A DNA stretch of 64,000 nucleotides from Macrocystis pyrifera. Taxonomy: Eukaryota > Sar > Phaeophyceae > Laminariales > Laminariaceae. The notes below the pieces were generated by a model that saw nothing but the letters and a program-made list of their open reading frames with translations, did not search any database and had not been told where the DNA came from. Made by a program: the position numbers and the translations under genes. This document shows, piece by piece, positions 1 to 11,144 of this stretch. The stretch is taken from the NCBI GenBank assembly GCA_031763025.1, contig JASSKH010000045.1, positions 806,001-870,000 of the forward strand, in the 5' to 3' direction. Each line of letters starts with the position of its first letter. Within the stretch, counting starts at the first letter, position 1.

Positions 1-476
1 AAAACACGTCATCATCGGCGGAGAAAAGCTCGATTTTCGATTTTTGTTTTCCGTCCAAAAAATTAACCAACGTAAACGAGCAGCAGCAGACCAACGGATA
101 TACACCAGTATTTACTCTCTAGGTATCAATGAGCGACTGAGTCACTGAGTATGAATGAGAAGTTTCAGATGTTTCTTTTTGGTTGCTCCTCTCCTCTCTC
201 TTTGATGATCGGAAATGTCGACACGTCAAAACTATGAAATTTCGTTTGGTTTTTCCCGATTTCGAAGCTTCTGACCTGGAAAGAAAAGCCACCTGTGACC
301 AACCACCCGAGACCACCCCCCACAGGCAGACACACAGACAGCGACAGCCTGTTTCGTGATGTCACAGGCATGATTTCAGGGAAATGAGCTAAAAAAATGT
401 GAGAACATCACCATCACCATCCTCATACATTCCCGGACGGTATAGTACGATGTGTAGCCACATATGTCCAGCCGGC
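1..476. other. Unassigned DNA left of the first SINE
   Basis: I see no convincing exon here on either strand. Short open stretches exist but lack a good pairing of splice sites with coding-like composition. If the large minus-strand gene continues to the left of the window, this stretch would be intron. Confidence 0.3.
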
Positions 477-778
477 GTCCCCGGTGGCTTGGTAGGTGGT
501 CCGCGAGCCTATCAAGATCAATTTCGTGAGTTCGAGTCTCACCGAGTGCATGCTCATAGGGACTTTTTCTTGCATAAAATTGATTAGCGGAAAGCGCGAG
601 GAGCGCGTGAGTTAGCTGTACATTCGATGAAAATCGACGAGCAGTGGGAATGCTGAACCCTATTCGCGATAAAAACTTAAGGCACGTACCGGGGGGGAGA
701 AGGGACGACACCTGTGACCACGGCTTGTGTCCAGAAGATCGTCGAGGGTAAAACCTCCTACGAGTGGGAAAGTGATGA
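477..778 (+). mobile_element. tRNA-derived SINE, copy 1
   Basis: The first ~75 bases resemble a tRNA: a box A-like stretch (TGGCTTGGTAGG) and, about 40 bases on, a box B-like stretch (GAGTTCGAGTCTC), the two internal RNA polymerase III promoter elements. A tRNA-unrelated body of about 220 bases follows. The same unit occurs at 41008-41320 (plus) and 46475-46794 (minus), collinear and only a few percent diverged, so this is a dispersed family and not a functional tRNA gene. The 3' tail of this copy is shorter than in the other two. Confidence 0.8.
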
Positions 779-1103
779 CGTACTACGTGTACAGCAGTAT
801 GTAAGGTATGTATTATTAGTAGTGAGGCACCCGATTTTAGAGACCTTCGGAACGGGCCACAGCAGCAGCAGTGTCACCGCTTTCATCTCCGAACCGCCCG
901 TATCTTCTCTGGAGCAAGTATAATAGTTGATGTTGATGTTGATGCTGATGAAGAGCAGAAACCTCTGGTATCTGCTGCCGTCGACGCCATCTGCTGAGTT
1001 GTTAAGTCCGTTGGGCTCCTACCCAGTACAAGCGCTATGACGTGGCTCTTCTTCATGACGAGTAGTACTACTGCACCGACTGCTTGTACAGAAACTCAAG
1101 TCT
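779..1103. other. Unassigned DNA between the SINE and the hAT-like element
   Basis: No exon or repeat recognised. It includes a short run of TGATGT/TGATGC repeats near 930-955. Confidence 0.3.
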
Positions 1104-1111
1104 GACTTTTA
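1104..1111 (+). repeat. Left 8-bp target-site duplication of hAT-like element
   Basis: GACTTTTA, identical to 3033-3040 on the other side of the element. Confidence 0.75.
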
Positions 1112-3032
1112 CACACCTCGGATAACGTAACACTCGGGTAACACTTATCTACGTCATGGGGCCTAACACAGGAACGTGGTAACGTAATAACATAATGTTA
1201 GCACTAGAGGAGCGATCACGGTAACGCAGTATCACAGTGTTAACTGGAAACCCACGAACGTGCACGAGCCTTAACGTTAAGTTGCTGCTCGATCTCGTCC
1301 AGCTCTGGTACAGTAACATTATGTTACGCCGTGATCAGTCCTTGAACTAACACCATAACACAGTGTTAGGCTTTGACCAAACACGTACGTTAGTTATCAC
1401 TCTAACATTCCCAGATCGATATCCGCATGTTTACCAACACGATAACATAATGTTATTGTCGACGCAGCGTTAGACGTAACACAATAACATTATGTTACTC
1501 TTAGGAGGAGTGTTATACATAACACCCTAACATAACGTTACCATGTTCGCCAGCACTACAAACACATAACATTGTGTTACAGATAACACACTAACGTAAC
1601 ATAACGCAGTGACCAGCACTACTAACACTACGTTTTCTGGACCCCCCATTTGATTGCCTTAGGGTCGGATAACGTAACACGTAACGTACGTTAGATACGT
1701 TACAGTCTTAGCCGGCCCATACGCAGCATCATGTTAGGATGTTAGCCTAAGTGCGGAAGTCCCTGTAACATCATGTTACGGTGTTACCGTCAGTAAAGAT
1801 CTGACGGTAACATTCCGTTACCGTGTTACCATAAAAACCAATCCGGGTCTAACTTTATGTTACTGAGTTACCGTTGGGGCCGAAGTCGTTCTAACGTAAT
1901 GTTACTACGTTACCCTTTGGATCTTCCCGAGATCTAACATGTGTTACCTGTGTTAGTGGTAAAGCGGGCGTGTGGGAGTAACATAGCGTAGCCGTGTTAT
2001 CCAATTTCGCCGACATCCCAGTAGGGGATATCTACAAAAATATCCCCGGGGGGGGGAGGATAGCATGGCATCCCCGGTAAAAAAACGCCTCCATATTTTA
2101 AAACCCCAAAACAGGGGATATTTAGGATGGATCCCGGAAAAAAAAAAACGCCTCATTTGTTTTTGTGGAAACCCCGCCGATACGTTATCCATCCATAACA
2201 CATTACGTTATCCATCTGTAACGTAATCTGCACACTCGCACGTACGAGGTAACACGGCAGTAACATATTGTTGAGTTTAGATTGGGGGTGTACGTTATCT
2301 ACCAACTTGTGTCACTACATACATTGCATACGAGTTAACAACATTAACATGAAGCTATGAATAGTGTTTTATCGATCATATACGTTAGTTATCCGTTTGA
2401 CGTACGTTATTATGTTGTTATGGTAGCAAGACTTCCGTAGTACCCTCACATAACGTCGCTCGAAACGGACTGCTGCTGCGGCTGATACGGTAACATAATG
2501 TTAACGTTGTATTGACCATGCACGTCATCTCTCTAACGTGTGTTGCGATGGCCACTAGGAATTTCACTAACCAACACACTAACATAGTGTGATGTAGCGT
2601 TTATTCGGCCGTGTACGTTATCCGTCGAAAGGGTGTTCCGGTAGCACGAAGAATCCCGCTGACACACTAACACAACGTTACTCGCTACGGGCTGATGCCG
2701 CTAACACGGTAACATAATGTTAACGTTTAAGTGACCATGTACGTTATCCCTTCAACGTGTGTTGCGATAGCCATCAGGAATTCCGTTAACACGCTAACAT
2801 AGTGTTACTCGCTATGGGATGCATACCCTAACACCGTAACACATATACTGCGGTCAGTACGAGATCAAGGTAACACTCTAACATAATGTTACGCGATCGC
2901 CCGCCAATATCATAACTATGTTATAACAAAATCCAGAAAGTAGTTAACGTAATAACGTAATGTTACGGGGGTTTTTTTCGCCGACGCCTAACATTAACAT
3001 AAAACGTTAAGTATTACGTTATCCGAGGCGTG
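1112..3032. mobile_element. Non-autonomous hAT-like DNA transposon packed with TAACAT/ATGTTA palindromes
   Basis: The left end reads CACACCTCGGATAACG and the reverse complement of the right end reads CACGCCTCGGATAACG. The terminal inverted repeats extend about 23 bp with two mismatches. The 8 bases GACTTTTA directly flank the element on both sides (1104-1111 and 3033-3040), a perfect 8-bp target-site duplication as made by hAT-superfamily transposases. Inside there is no plausible transposase frame. The interior is instead a dense, irregular series of short palindromes such as GTAACATTATGTTAC and half-sites TAACGT/ACGTTA. A GC/A-rich stretch at about 2010-2175 lacks the motif and may be a later insertion. 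A truncated relative lies at 27817-28685. Superfamily assignment is inferred from TSD length and the CA..TG ends only. Confidence 0.75.
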
Positions 3033-3040
3033 GACTTTTA
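3033..3040 (+). repeat. Right 8-bp target-site duplication of hAT-like element
   Basis: GACTTTTA, identical to 1104-1111. Confidence 0.75.
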
Positions 3041-4068
3041 TTCCGAGTAAGTACTGCAAGTAGTAAGTGTTTTGTCGCCCTCAAAGGAGTGAGTGCAGTC
3101 CTACCTAACAGTCCTGAAGAGGTTAAATTGTTAAATTGTTATACATACATGGAGACTACGACCGTTAAATTGGGACTTCGGCTTCATGAAAAACGCCAAA
3201 ACTCGTAATAAAGCGAGAAAAGTTCGGCGAAACCTGGATACATAATACTCACTTCTCCGTACAAAGTCAAATTCACCGCTCCTAGGTACGTACACTGACT
3301 TTGTGGAGGTGTTACCTACTGAGCTTTAGGGGTAAAAGATTGATCGATTACTTAGCCCAGGGTAATCCTTGTAACGCTCACCCCGGTGGGATATTTGGGG
3401 CGTCGGTACCGTGTACGGCCGTAGGCTGATCTACTCGCTTCGTTTCAATACCTGGGGAACCAGGGAGATACATGTGTTCAGGGACGCACGCACGCGCAAG
3501 CGCTTCTTCTACAAAATAAACGTTCGAAGTGAGGTTCGAACCCACCCGTGTCCTGCCGACGACGCCAAATGTGAAGGTGTTACCTGAGTTATTATTATAG
3601 GGGTAAAAAAACAGATCGATCGGTTACCCAGCCCAGAGAAACTCTTCTAGCAAAACCCTTTCGCTACTTCAAACGTAAACCACAACCAATTTTGAGTGCA
3701 CTGTCCCCAAAAACGTGGTGCGGTTAGAAAGGGTTAGCTTTTAGAACTGCAGTGACAAACCACTTAATTTAATTAAAGTTCTAAGTGCTTTGTCCCCAAG
3801 TTGGGACTGCAGTCCTAAAATGGTTCGTTTTCTCTTACTTATGTACTTTTAATGGTGACGCTCTTAAATCGGGCACCCCTCTGCAACTACGAGTGAGGCG
3901 GCTACTTGTTGTCATACTGATTTCCCTACGCTGGGTAATCGATCGGTCTCACTACTACTGTGCGTGGCGCCAGGTGCTCTTTTCTATCAAAATCTAGACT
4001 ATGCTATCTGTTCCATATCTACCTGTCTGTCTCTCTGCCTGTCTGCCTGCCTGTCTGTCTGTCTGCCC

Positions 4069-4100
<32 letters not shown>

Positions 4101-4620
4101 GCTTGTTGATTACGGCAATAGATGGAGTCGAAAAACAAAAAGCGGAGCTGGTGAGATCGATTATTCACTCTAAACTCGTTTTTGAAAGCTTAAGCTTGGT
4201 GTGACAATTCGATCGCGCGTTCTGCGAGGTGCGTGTGTGTTGAGAGCAGAGTTGTCTGATATCTAAAAATACAAATTATTACAGGTTCGAAAGCAACGAA
4301 TAATATGATGACGCTGTTCTGCGCTACACACTGCTGTAGCGGGGAGGGAGGAGGAGTGCCCGCTGTGTGACCGCTGTGTGACCGCTGTGTGACCCGTTGG
4401 TTGGTCTGAGTTGCGAAAGGGAGGGAGGGAGCGGGAGAAGCATATTGGGCAAATGTGATTGAAGCATCGTTGAGCACCTTGTGACCAGAGCAGAGCCAGA
4501 GACACGCTTCCTAGCAGTAGTCGCTGCGTAGGCTTAGGTCCATGTTGCCCTTAAACTTATCACCAAGATATTAGATGGGATGGAAAAGAGCAGAAGAAAA
4601 CAAACATACCGCTGACTCAC
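3041..4620. other. Gene-free stretch with short dispersed repeats
   Basis: Two related stretches (about 3307-3365 and 3579-3645) share a GGTGTTACCT...GGGGTAAAA...GATCGAT pattern ending in AGCCCAG. Partial inverted relatives lie at 3925-3975 and 5605-5660. Near 3535 there is a box B-like GGTTCGAACCC, possibly an old tRNA-derived fragment. I find no exon with good splice sites that would extend the minus-strand gene, whose last recognised exon is at 4621-4719. Confidence 0.35.
4016..4102 (+). repeat. (CTGT)n microsatellite
   Basis: Runs of CTGT with occasional CTGC variants. It reads as a cysteine/leucine-rich open frame, which is an artefact of the repeat. Confidence 0.9.
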
Positions 4621-4719
4621 CTCGCAAATAATCGCGCCTGCGGGCTTGGACCACTGCATGACATATGTCTTGGGGTTGTAGTAGTACTGGAGGTTGTATG
4701 CGCCGGCGATGATCTCCCA
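4621..4719 (-). CDS. Exon 23, second WW-like module (99 nt), IQ/WW gene
   Basis: Thirty-three codons in phase 0, acceptor CATCTGCAG and donor GCGAG|GTGAGT. QYYYNPKTYVMQWSKPAG is a second WW-like core (YYYN...W.KP). The donor shows the gene continues further 3'; I could not find the next exon, so it may be left of the window. Confidence 0.8.
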
Positions 4720-4904
4720 CTGCAGATGGACAGATCACATAGATCGCATCGATAGATAGATAGGTAGATCAGAACAGCACAACACAGACGACGACAAACA
4801 GCATGAAGTCGAGACTTACCATGGTACAGCAGTAGTTAGGTGTCGAAATAAACGATAATCTCCCATTCACCGTAGATAAATAGATCAGATAGATAGATAG
4901 ATAG

Positions 4905-5550
4905 ATGGAAAATAATGACACCACAGCACAGACAACAACAGCAGTAAGCTTACGTACTAGAGACAGTGAAAAAAAGGTGTCCAGACAAAACTACAGTACT
5001 ACTACTAGCAGGCAATTACACAATCGGCCTCACGAAAAAAAACAGCCTCCGACAATCTCCCACTCCCTGCAGGTTAGACGAGAACAGCGGAAACAAATGC
5101 AGATCACGGGCAAACATATGGTAGTTGACGGCACCCTTCCGCACCTTCACGGACAACCGTCAAGGACAGTGGTCAATTATCTCCCTCAATTAAATACCTC
5201 AAATATACACGTCAAGGACAGACGTCAAGGACAGACGCCCGAGTACATAGGTCAGGGACAAACGCGAAAAACAGACGGGACAGACGTCAAGGAAAGCCGT
5301 TCACGAAACTCGTCAAATTCGTACGTCAAGGACGGACGTCAAGGAAGGCCGTCAAGGAAAGCCGTCAAAGGCATCCATCAACGACAGACGTCAAAGGATT
5401 AAGTCAATGACAGACGTCAAGGAAAGCCGTCAAAGACACCCGTCCCGGAAAGCCATCAAGGACTTACATCAAGGACAGACGTCAACGACAGACGTCAAGA
5501 ACAGACGTCGAAGACAGACGTTCAGCACATCGGCCAAGACCAGCCGCTAA
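4905..5550 (+). repeat. Degenerate minisatellite, unit about GTCAAGGACAGAC
   Basis: From about 5150 to 5545 a 12-13-bp unit recurs with variants (GTCAAGGACAGACG, GTCAAGGAAAGCC). A 165-codon open frame crosses it, but its content is repeat-driven and has no splice or domain support. Confidence 0.7.
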
Positions 5551-6051
5551 GAAACTCCCCACACTAATGAATACCAGTAGCGTCGAAGTATCAGGCTGAT
5601 TCTGGCCCGATTGATCGTTACCCTGAGCTGGGTATTCGATCGCTCTTTTACCCAGCACATCTCAGCAGGAAATTGTCATGGCATCTTTGTTTCCCGTCTC
5701 TACTGCAGAGGAAGCAGTGTGGCTGTTATCGGAAAGGAACTACTAATATTTGACCCGTACATGGTACATAGCTCACAATGTCTTACCTGTACGTGGTACA
5801 TAGCTCAGAATGTCTTCCCTGAATACAAAACCCCTCTACTTGAGTGGCAACAAAATATCCTTCACTGTTTCAAAGTAATTCAACGCAAAAAAATATCCTA
5901 CACTGTTTCCAAGTAATTCGACGCGTCTTACGATAGGGGTATTAATGTAGCACTCTTTGGCCAACACATTTCGGACTGACGGGGGGCGGGGCGGGCTTAA
6001 GGGCCTTCTACAATAGGGCTATTATACTGCGGTCCCGTTTGGGGGGATAAC

Positions 6052-6160
6052 TATTACGGGGGTCTATAGTTAATAGGACCTATGGTGTACATAAAAACCT
6101 ATATATTTACCTATTTTTACTAACAATATTTGGTCCTATTTACTATGGTCCCCCGTAATA
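6052..6160 (+). mobile_element. TA-target MITE, copy 1
   Basis: About 109 bp. Terminal inverted repeats TTACGGGGG.CCATAG / CTATGGTCCCCCGTAA flanked by TA on both sides. The AT-rich core (ACCTATATATTTACC) is shared by all 14 copies in the window. No coding capacity. TA duplication suggests mobilisation by a Tc1/mariner-type transposase (inference). Confidence 0.9.
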
Positions 6161-6267
6161 CTTAGAATATGAGTACTTTACGCCCACAACTGGACAGCAG
6201 TTCTAGGAGTTCTATTAATATTAACAATAAGCTTGACCCAATAGCGTTGGGATACCATTGTTAATGC

Positions 6268-6375
6268 TATTGCTGGGGACCATGGTAAATAGGATCAAAT
6301 TTTGTCAGTAAAAATAGGTAAACATTTAGGTTTCGTGTGTACCGTAGGTCCTATTTACTATAGTCCCCCGTAATA
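6268..6375 (-). mobile_element. TA-target MITE, copy 2 (inverted, left end degraded)
   Basis: Same family in reverse orientation. The left terminus reads TATTGCTGGGGACC instead of TATTACGGGGGACC. Confidence 0.85.
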
Positions 6376-6527
6376 TCGTAGTGCCTCACAATATGATTCG
6401 TGATATGTACACCTATTAAAAAGGTTTAGGATTGGTCATCGGGTTGCACTTTTAGGTTCTCTAAAAGAATACTTGCTGCGTTTTTGGTTGAGGTGTAGAG
6501 CTCCTGCAGCTCTTATACTATGAACAA

Positions 6528-6848
6528 GTGATTATCATAGCCCCTGAAAAGTTAGACGCTACCCCCGCAAGGCAAAGTATAGAGCTCCTACGCTATAATC
6601 AAGTGATTATCATAGCCCCTGAAAAATTAGGCACTACCCCCGCAAGGCAAAGTATAGAACTCCCATACTATAATCAAGTGATTATCATAGCCTCTGAAAA
6701 ATTAGGCACTACCCCCGCAAGGCAAAGTATAGAGCTCCTATACTACAATCAAGTGACTATCATAGCCTCTGAAAAATTAGGCACTACCCCCGCAAGGCAA
6801 AGTATAGAGCTCCTACACTATAATCAAGTGATTATCATAGCCCCGTAA
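6528..6848. repeat. 75-bp tandem repeat, four and a half units
   Basis: Near-identical 75-bp units, each with TGAAAAATTAGGCACTACCC and GAGCTCCTA. Because 75 is a multiple of three and the units lack stops, one frame stays open for 106 codons. The unit is related to the short dispersed hairpin repeat seen at 9790, 14100, 14480, 37210 and 63005. Confidence 0.85.
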
Positions 6849-6932
6849 AAATTAGGCGCTGCCCTTGAAAGGAAAAGCAGGCGTGCTTTCGAAAAAAATG
6901 GCGCTCGCTCGCGTGATAGAACATGTGCGCAC

Positions 6933-7088
6933 CCGATCTTCTGGATCGACATCCCAGTCACCCAGCCCCGGCGGCTTCTCCCAAAGATAAGTGCCTATCT
7001 GCGTGTTGTACCAGTAGTACGCCAGGTATTGAGAGTCGAAGTGTTTTGTGTAGACGTCCTTTGCCCTCTTTTGGGTCAATCTGGTAGC
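6933..7088 (-). CDS. Exon 22, WW-like module (156 nt), IQ/WW gene
   Basis: Fifty-two codons in phase 0. AYYWYNTQIGTYLWEKPPGL matches the second half of a WW domain (aromatic cluster, N, T, W, xxP), a proline-motif-binding fold; the first Trp is not canonical. The acceptor TTTCCCTCCCAG is the end of a ~170-base C/T-rich stretch on this strand. The donor is CGG|GTGCGC. Confidence 0.8.
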
Positions 7089-7275
7089 CTGGGAGGGAAA
7101 TAGTGGTAGTGGGGATAGGGGATAGGGAATAGGGGAGAGGTGCGAGAGGGAGATAGGGGGAGGAGGGGGGAGGGGGGAAGGAGACAGATGGAGGACGGGA
7201 GGGGGGGGGAGGAGGGGAGGGAGGAGGGGGGGAGGCAAAGAGGGAGGGGGAGGACGGAACGGGGAGCGGGAGGGG
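7089..7275 (+). repeat. G/A-rich tract abutting a 3' splice site
   Basis: Almost pure purine on the plus strand (GGGAGGAGGGG type), hence C/T-rich on the coding strand directly upstream of the exon 22 acceptor. Confidence 0.8.
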
Positions 7276-7530
7276 TCACGTTTTGCCTACATACCTTGGG
7301 TGGTACTCCTTGTCGCACAATGCAACGCAATGCAATATACCGGGTATAAAAAAACGATGGTCGATCCGACCACACGTTGTTGGTTTCTGTTCATTGGCCT
7401 TGCTCGGACTGGCAGGGAACGGGGGGCGACGAGGGCGCTAGTTTGCTTGTTTTTGCGCCTACCAGCTGTGTTGCAAGTTCAACGTCGATTGGTTGGTCGA
7501 TTGATCGATCTCCAATCTCAATATAATACG

Positions 7531-7643
7531 ATTACGGGGGTCCATAGTTAATAGGACCTATGGCATACACAAAAACCTATATACTTACCTATTTTTACTA
7601 ACAATATTTGGTCCTATTTACTACTGTATGGTCCTCCGTAATA
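7531..7643 (+). mobile_element. TA-target MITE, copy 3
   Basis: Carries a few extra bases (CTACTGTATGG) near the right terminus. Confidence 0.85.
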
Positions 7644-7819
7644 GCTGAACGTTTTATTTTCCTATCGCAAAATTTGTCTATGATAAATATATGTCCAAGC
7701 ATGATGTGTGTCCCCTAAACGTGGAGAGGTGAAAACAACAACGAGCAAGAAGAACAAGAACGAAACGAACGAGGAAACAAGGAACATTAAATAGCAAGAA
7801 AACCGAGAACGAAAAGAAC

Positions 7820-8050
7820 AAGAACGAGAAAACGAACAAAATTTATTTGCCCCAAGAAAAAAAAAAAAAAAACAAGAAAAGCAATAGCAAACAACAACAC
7901 TTGAAACAAGGTGAACACAAGAAGAATAGCAACAAGAGCGATTAAAAAATTAGGTGAACAAGATGAACGAACACGAGACCAACCGTGCAAACGAGAAGAG
8001 GAGAAGAGGAAGGACCATGACAAGAAGAACGAAAAAAAACAAGCGAAGGT
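7820..8050 (+). repeat. A-rich low-complexity stretch
   Basis: AACAAGAA/GAACGA-rich sequence, T/C-rich on the gene strand, lying in the intron downstream of exon 21. No gene seen. Confidence 0.5.
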
Positions 8051-8126
8051 TTCGTACGAGGCAGTATATTCCAACATGTAAAAGTCCACGTACCGTATAC
8101 TCCGAAGCATACATATATAGACTCAC

Positions 8127-8277
8127 GCTGAAGACGTAGTACATTTGCTGTATGACTCTAGCGGCGGCATCGGCGGCCGACTCCCTGAGGTTGCTCATCT
8201 TCTCCTCCTTGTCCGCCTTTACTCTCGCCTCCTCCTCCTCGTATTTCGCCGCCGCGACCTTCATCTCTTCGTTCACC
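8127..8277 (-). CDS. Exon 21, coiled-coil (151 nt), IQ/WW gene
   Basis: Acceptor TTTTCCTTCAG and donor TTCAGC|GTGAGT. Fifty codons, with EEEEARVKADKEEKMSNL forming a long acidic/basic helix and a terminal AARVIQQMYYVFS resembling a degenerate IQ start. Phase fits both neighbours. Confidence 0.8.
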
Positions 8278-8574
8278 CTGAAGGAAAAACGGAATTACTC
8301 TAGTCAAGTGGTGTCGTACCCATTTGTGGTGCGACTTTCCCGGCTAAGGCCGTGACAGAGACATGACCAGGTAACTCGGCTGACCGCGAGAAAAACCTGC
8401 TTGGAATTAGTACGTGATCCATTTTTCAGAAGTAAAATATAAGGCAAGACCTTGGTTGAGCTCCTCCGGGGCGTGGTGTGTCGTTAGACGGCTTCAGTGA
8501 AGAGCACCGCGCCAGTGAAAGAGTGCTGGGTGCTGGATGATCCTACGGGACTTGTGAGGTGTTTGACCTTTTGG

Positions 8575-8700
8575 CGAAATGCCACGACATGTCGCAGCAC
8601 GACTACCGCGGCAAGGCCCACGGCAAGCGTCGCGGCAAGCGTCGCGGAACGTCAGGGCAAGGCTCGCGGTATGTCGCGGCATGGCCCGCGGCACCTCATT
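8575..8700. repeat. Short GC-rich minisatellite
   Basis: Repeats of the type GGCAAGCGTCGC and CACGGCAAG. Frames on both strands are Arg/Gln/Ala-rich and unlikely to be coding. Confidence 0.5.
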
Positions 8701-8979
8701 GACTAGGGACAATAATACCACGTTTTTGGGCTTGTCACAGAGTGGTCTGAACATGGGTACAAGACTTCTGCCGTACATAGTACTATTAATACAGCAATAC
8801 GGGCACACCGCTGCACACGCTGTAGCCAACAAGAGGACGACTCATCCCACGGGAGGGGCTGCAATTTTCGGCTCATTTTTTTGTGACGAGGTAGAGCTCC
8901 TCAGGCGAGCAACTCTTATACCGCTATCAATAGTATGATTCCCTCGTATATTTTGTTGTTATTGGCAGGGTTAGCTTTC

Positions 8980-9125
8980 CGGACGTCCGGGGCACCGTGC
9001 ACGTAGCGCCCCAAGGGCCGGACGCCGTGTTGCGGCCCCCGCACTACGAGCCGGAGGCGGGGTGCAGCCCCCCGCGGGGCTTCCGGAGGGGCCTCGGAGC
9101 GCTCCCGAAGGGCTCCTTGAGGGCC
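8980..9125. other. GC-rich island in an intron
   Basis: A sharply bounded GC-rich stretch with several small hairpins (e.g. CTTCCGGAGGGG and CTCCCGAAGGGC) in otherwise AT-rich DNA. Probably part of an inserted element; no family recognised. Confidence 0.35.
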
Positions 9126-10066
9126 GTCGTAGGCAAACATTCGGACGAAGTATTTGCGGAAATTTATTAAAAAATGGTGCTTCTCTGTACCCTGTGCCCT
9201 CCAGAGTATTTGGTGAATAAGGGTTTCTGTGTGTTTACGAGGGATTGTTGTCACGGGGTGAGCGTTTTTTTTTTCCTCATTAAAATCAGTGAGTGACCAC
9301 CTTTTCCTCCATTTGTGCAAAGATTTTGAAGGCTTGTTTCATCCTCGGACAGAGGAAAACGTCAAGTAAAAAATCAACTCCCTAAAAAAGAAACGTCACA
9401 GAGAAAATCGCAAACGAAGCTGTCCAAAAGGTGACTAAAAACAAGCCAAAATAAAAATTGCGCCTGCAGCCAAAATAAACCCCGGATTTTTTTTCACCAA
9501 TGGCGAAAACAGCCCCAATACTTGTTTTTAACCTTCGGCGAAATCAGACCCGCACATTTTGTTTCACCTCCGACGACAAAAGGTGCGGGGCTTCAAACGG
9601 ATGTGTGGCAAGCCGTATATACACTATCGTTTTTTTTATGGTGTGCTGAGCGGAATTCTGATAAAAAAAAGGTACGCCAGCGCAACGTTTCACTACGGCA
9701 CATAACTTGAACACTGACTCCTGGTGTTTGTCGGGTTGCGCGAGCAAGCATTCTTCAAGGCCGTGTTTCGAATGAGTTTTTGAGCTCCGAGTGTGAAGAG
9801 CTCTGAAAATAAGGCACCGCCCCTCCAGCAACGCTCGCTTCAGTACCTTCCTTCCTATCTGGGGACAGTAGTTCGAGGCATCATAAAAGAGCGTTACGCT
9901 TCCCCTCCGAATGCCGAAAACAACACCGCCCCCGCGTTGAAAGCGGAAAGCGTTGCGCGGCACCTTTCCTTTCGAACAGATTTTCAATCCCCACACCTCA
10001 TGGTCTACTGTAATTTTTTCACGACGTACCTATTCCCGATCTTGTATGATCTACTATAGCAAATGT

Positions 10067-10245
10067 TCCCGGGTGGGAGCCGTGTAATCGGCATGATCTA
10101 TGTACTGCATGTAACACATGTTTCCTGTGTTGAAGATGTAAACTTCGTAGATCCCGTACAACTCCTCACAACGACAAGCGAGGACCTAGATCATCTACTG
10201 TAGATAGATCAGATAGATAGATAGATGGATCATGATCTGTCTGTC
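10067..10245. repeat. GATC-rich dispersed repeat (family with copies at 17400, 33190, 34580, 37310, 38040, 41390)
   Basis: Shared features are CCGGGTGGGAGCCGT, GCATGATCTA, ACATGTTTCCTG and AGATAGATAGAT runs. The copies are patchy and diverged. No coding capacity. Probably a decayed non-autonomous element. Confidence 0.5.
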
Positions 10246-10810
10246 GAAGGCGTGAAATTTGCGATATTCATCTCTTTTGGAAAATAACGCCTGTTCATGC
10301 CAGGTACCAGGGTATGAAAGCTCAAGATTAAAGTTACCCCTCTGTGTTTGGGCTATGAGACCCCGAGATAGCGGTCGAAATTATGATGATTTTTGGTTTA
10401 TCAGCTGTCTACGAGCACCAGCATGAGGGCCAAGAAGCACGGGGAGGATAATGGTGCGCCCCGTGCCATACGACTCCTTTCAACCATTGTAACTCGGACA
10501 CCAACCAATGTATCATACCCCAGTCACGGAGTGGTATAAAGTTGCTGTAATCATATAATAGTCACTTTTTTTCGGCATTTTTCCCCATCTCAAGTACCGT
10601 GAGGGTCAAGAAATAACGCCTACTGCAGCTTCCTTGTCTACTTTACAGTTTCCTTTTGGGAATTCTTCTCCCTACATATGATCCTGTAGGTCATATGCTG
10701 CGTATTTTGAGTGAACGAGATTTTCTAGCCGGACATTGTCAGAGCGAAAATATACTACGAAATACAATAATTAACCGCAGTATGCAATATGTACCTGGGT
10801 ACAATGAGAC

Positions 10811-10881
10811 CTTTGTCGTTCTTCATCTAGTTTGGACTTGAAGAAGTCACTCTTTGTGATCGACAACGCCTCCGGAGCCGA
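10811..10881 (-). pseudogene. Partial copy of exon 20 with intact frame
   Basis: Reads APEALSITKSDFFKSKLDEE and retains the donor position (CAAAG|GTCTCA), but the 5' half and any acceptor are missing. Tandem exon duplication followed by truncation is likely; use as an alternative exon is possible but not shown. Confidence 0.55.
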
Positions 10882-10970
10882 GTAAGACAACCTACGACAT
10901 TGTATCAGGTGTGTATTTGTGCATCTATGTGTGTAGCATACCTATGCTTTGCATCTAAATGTCTACCAGG

Positions 10971-11023
10971 TATTTAGGACTTGGAGAGGTCACTCTGTGC
11001 GATCGATAACGCCTCCGAAGCCG
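10971..11023 (-). pseudogene. Partial, broken copy of exon 20
   Basis: Matches the EALSI...S region of exon 20 (reads SEALSIAQSDLSKS then a stop). There is no matching donor at the expected position, so it looks like a decayed tandem duplicate. Confidence 0.55.
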
Positions 11024-11144
11024 TGTACGAACAACGTATAACACAGGTGAGCCTTTAAGGAACAGCATGTGCAGCATGATATATATCGGTATATATATCA
11101 GAAGTGTATGTTTCTCATTTATGTACAGTATGTGTGTAACATAC

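Noticed and set aside
477-552. Functional tRNA gene
   Set aside because: The tRNA-like head is fused to a conserved ~220-base body and repeated at three loci; it is the promoter end of a SINE.
1112-3032. CRISPR-like or classical satellite array
   Set aside because: Repeats are short palindromes with irregular spacing and no constant repeat/spacer unit; terminal inverted repeats and a target duplication define a transposon instead.
8579-8938. 119-codon plus-strand frame rich in Arg/Gln/Ala
   Set aside because: The first part is a short minisatellite and the rest has no support; lies in an intron of the minus-strand gene.
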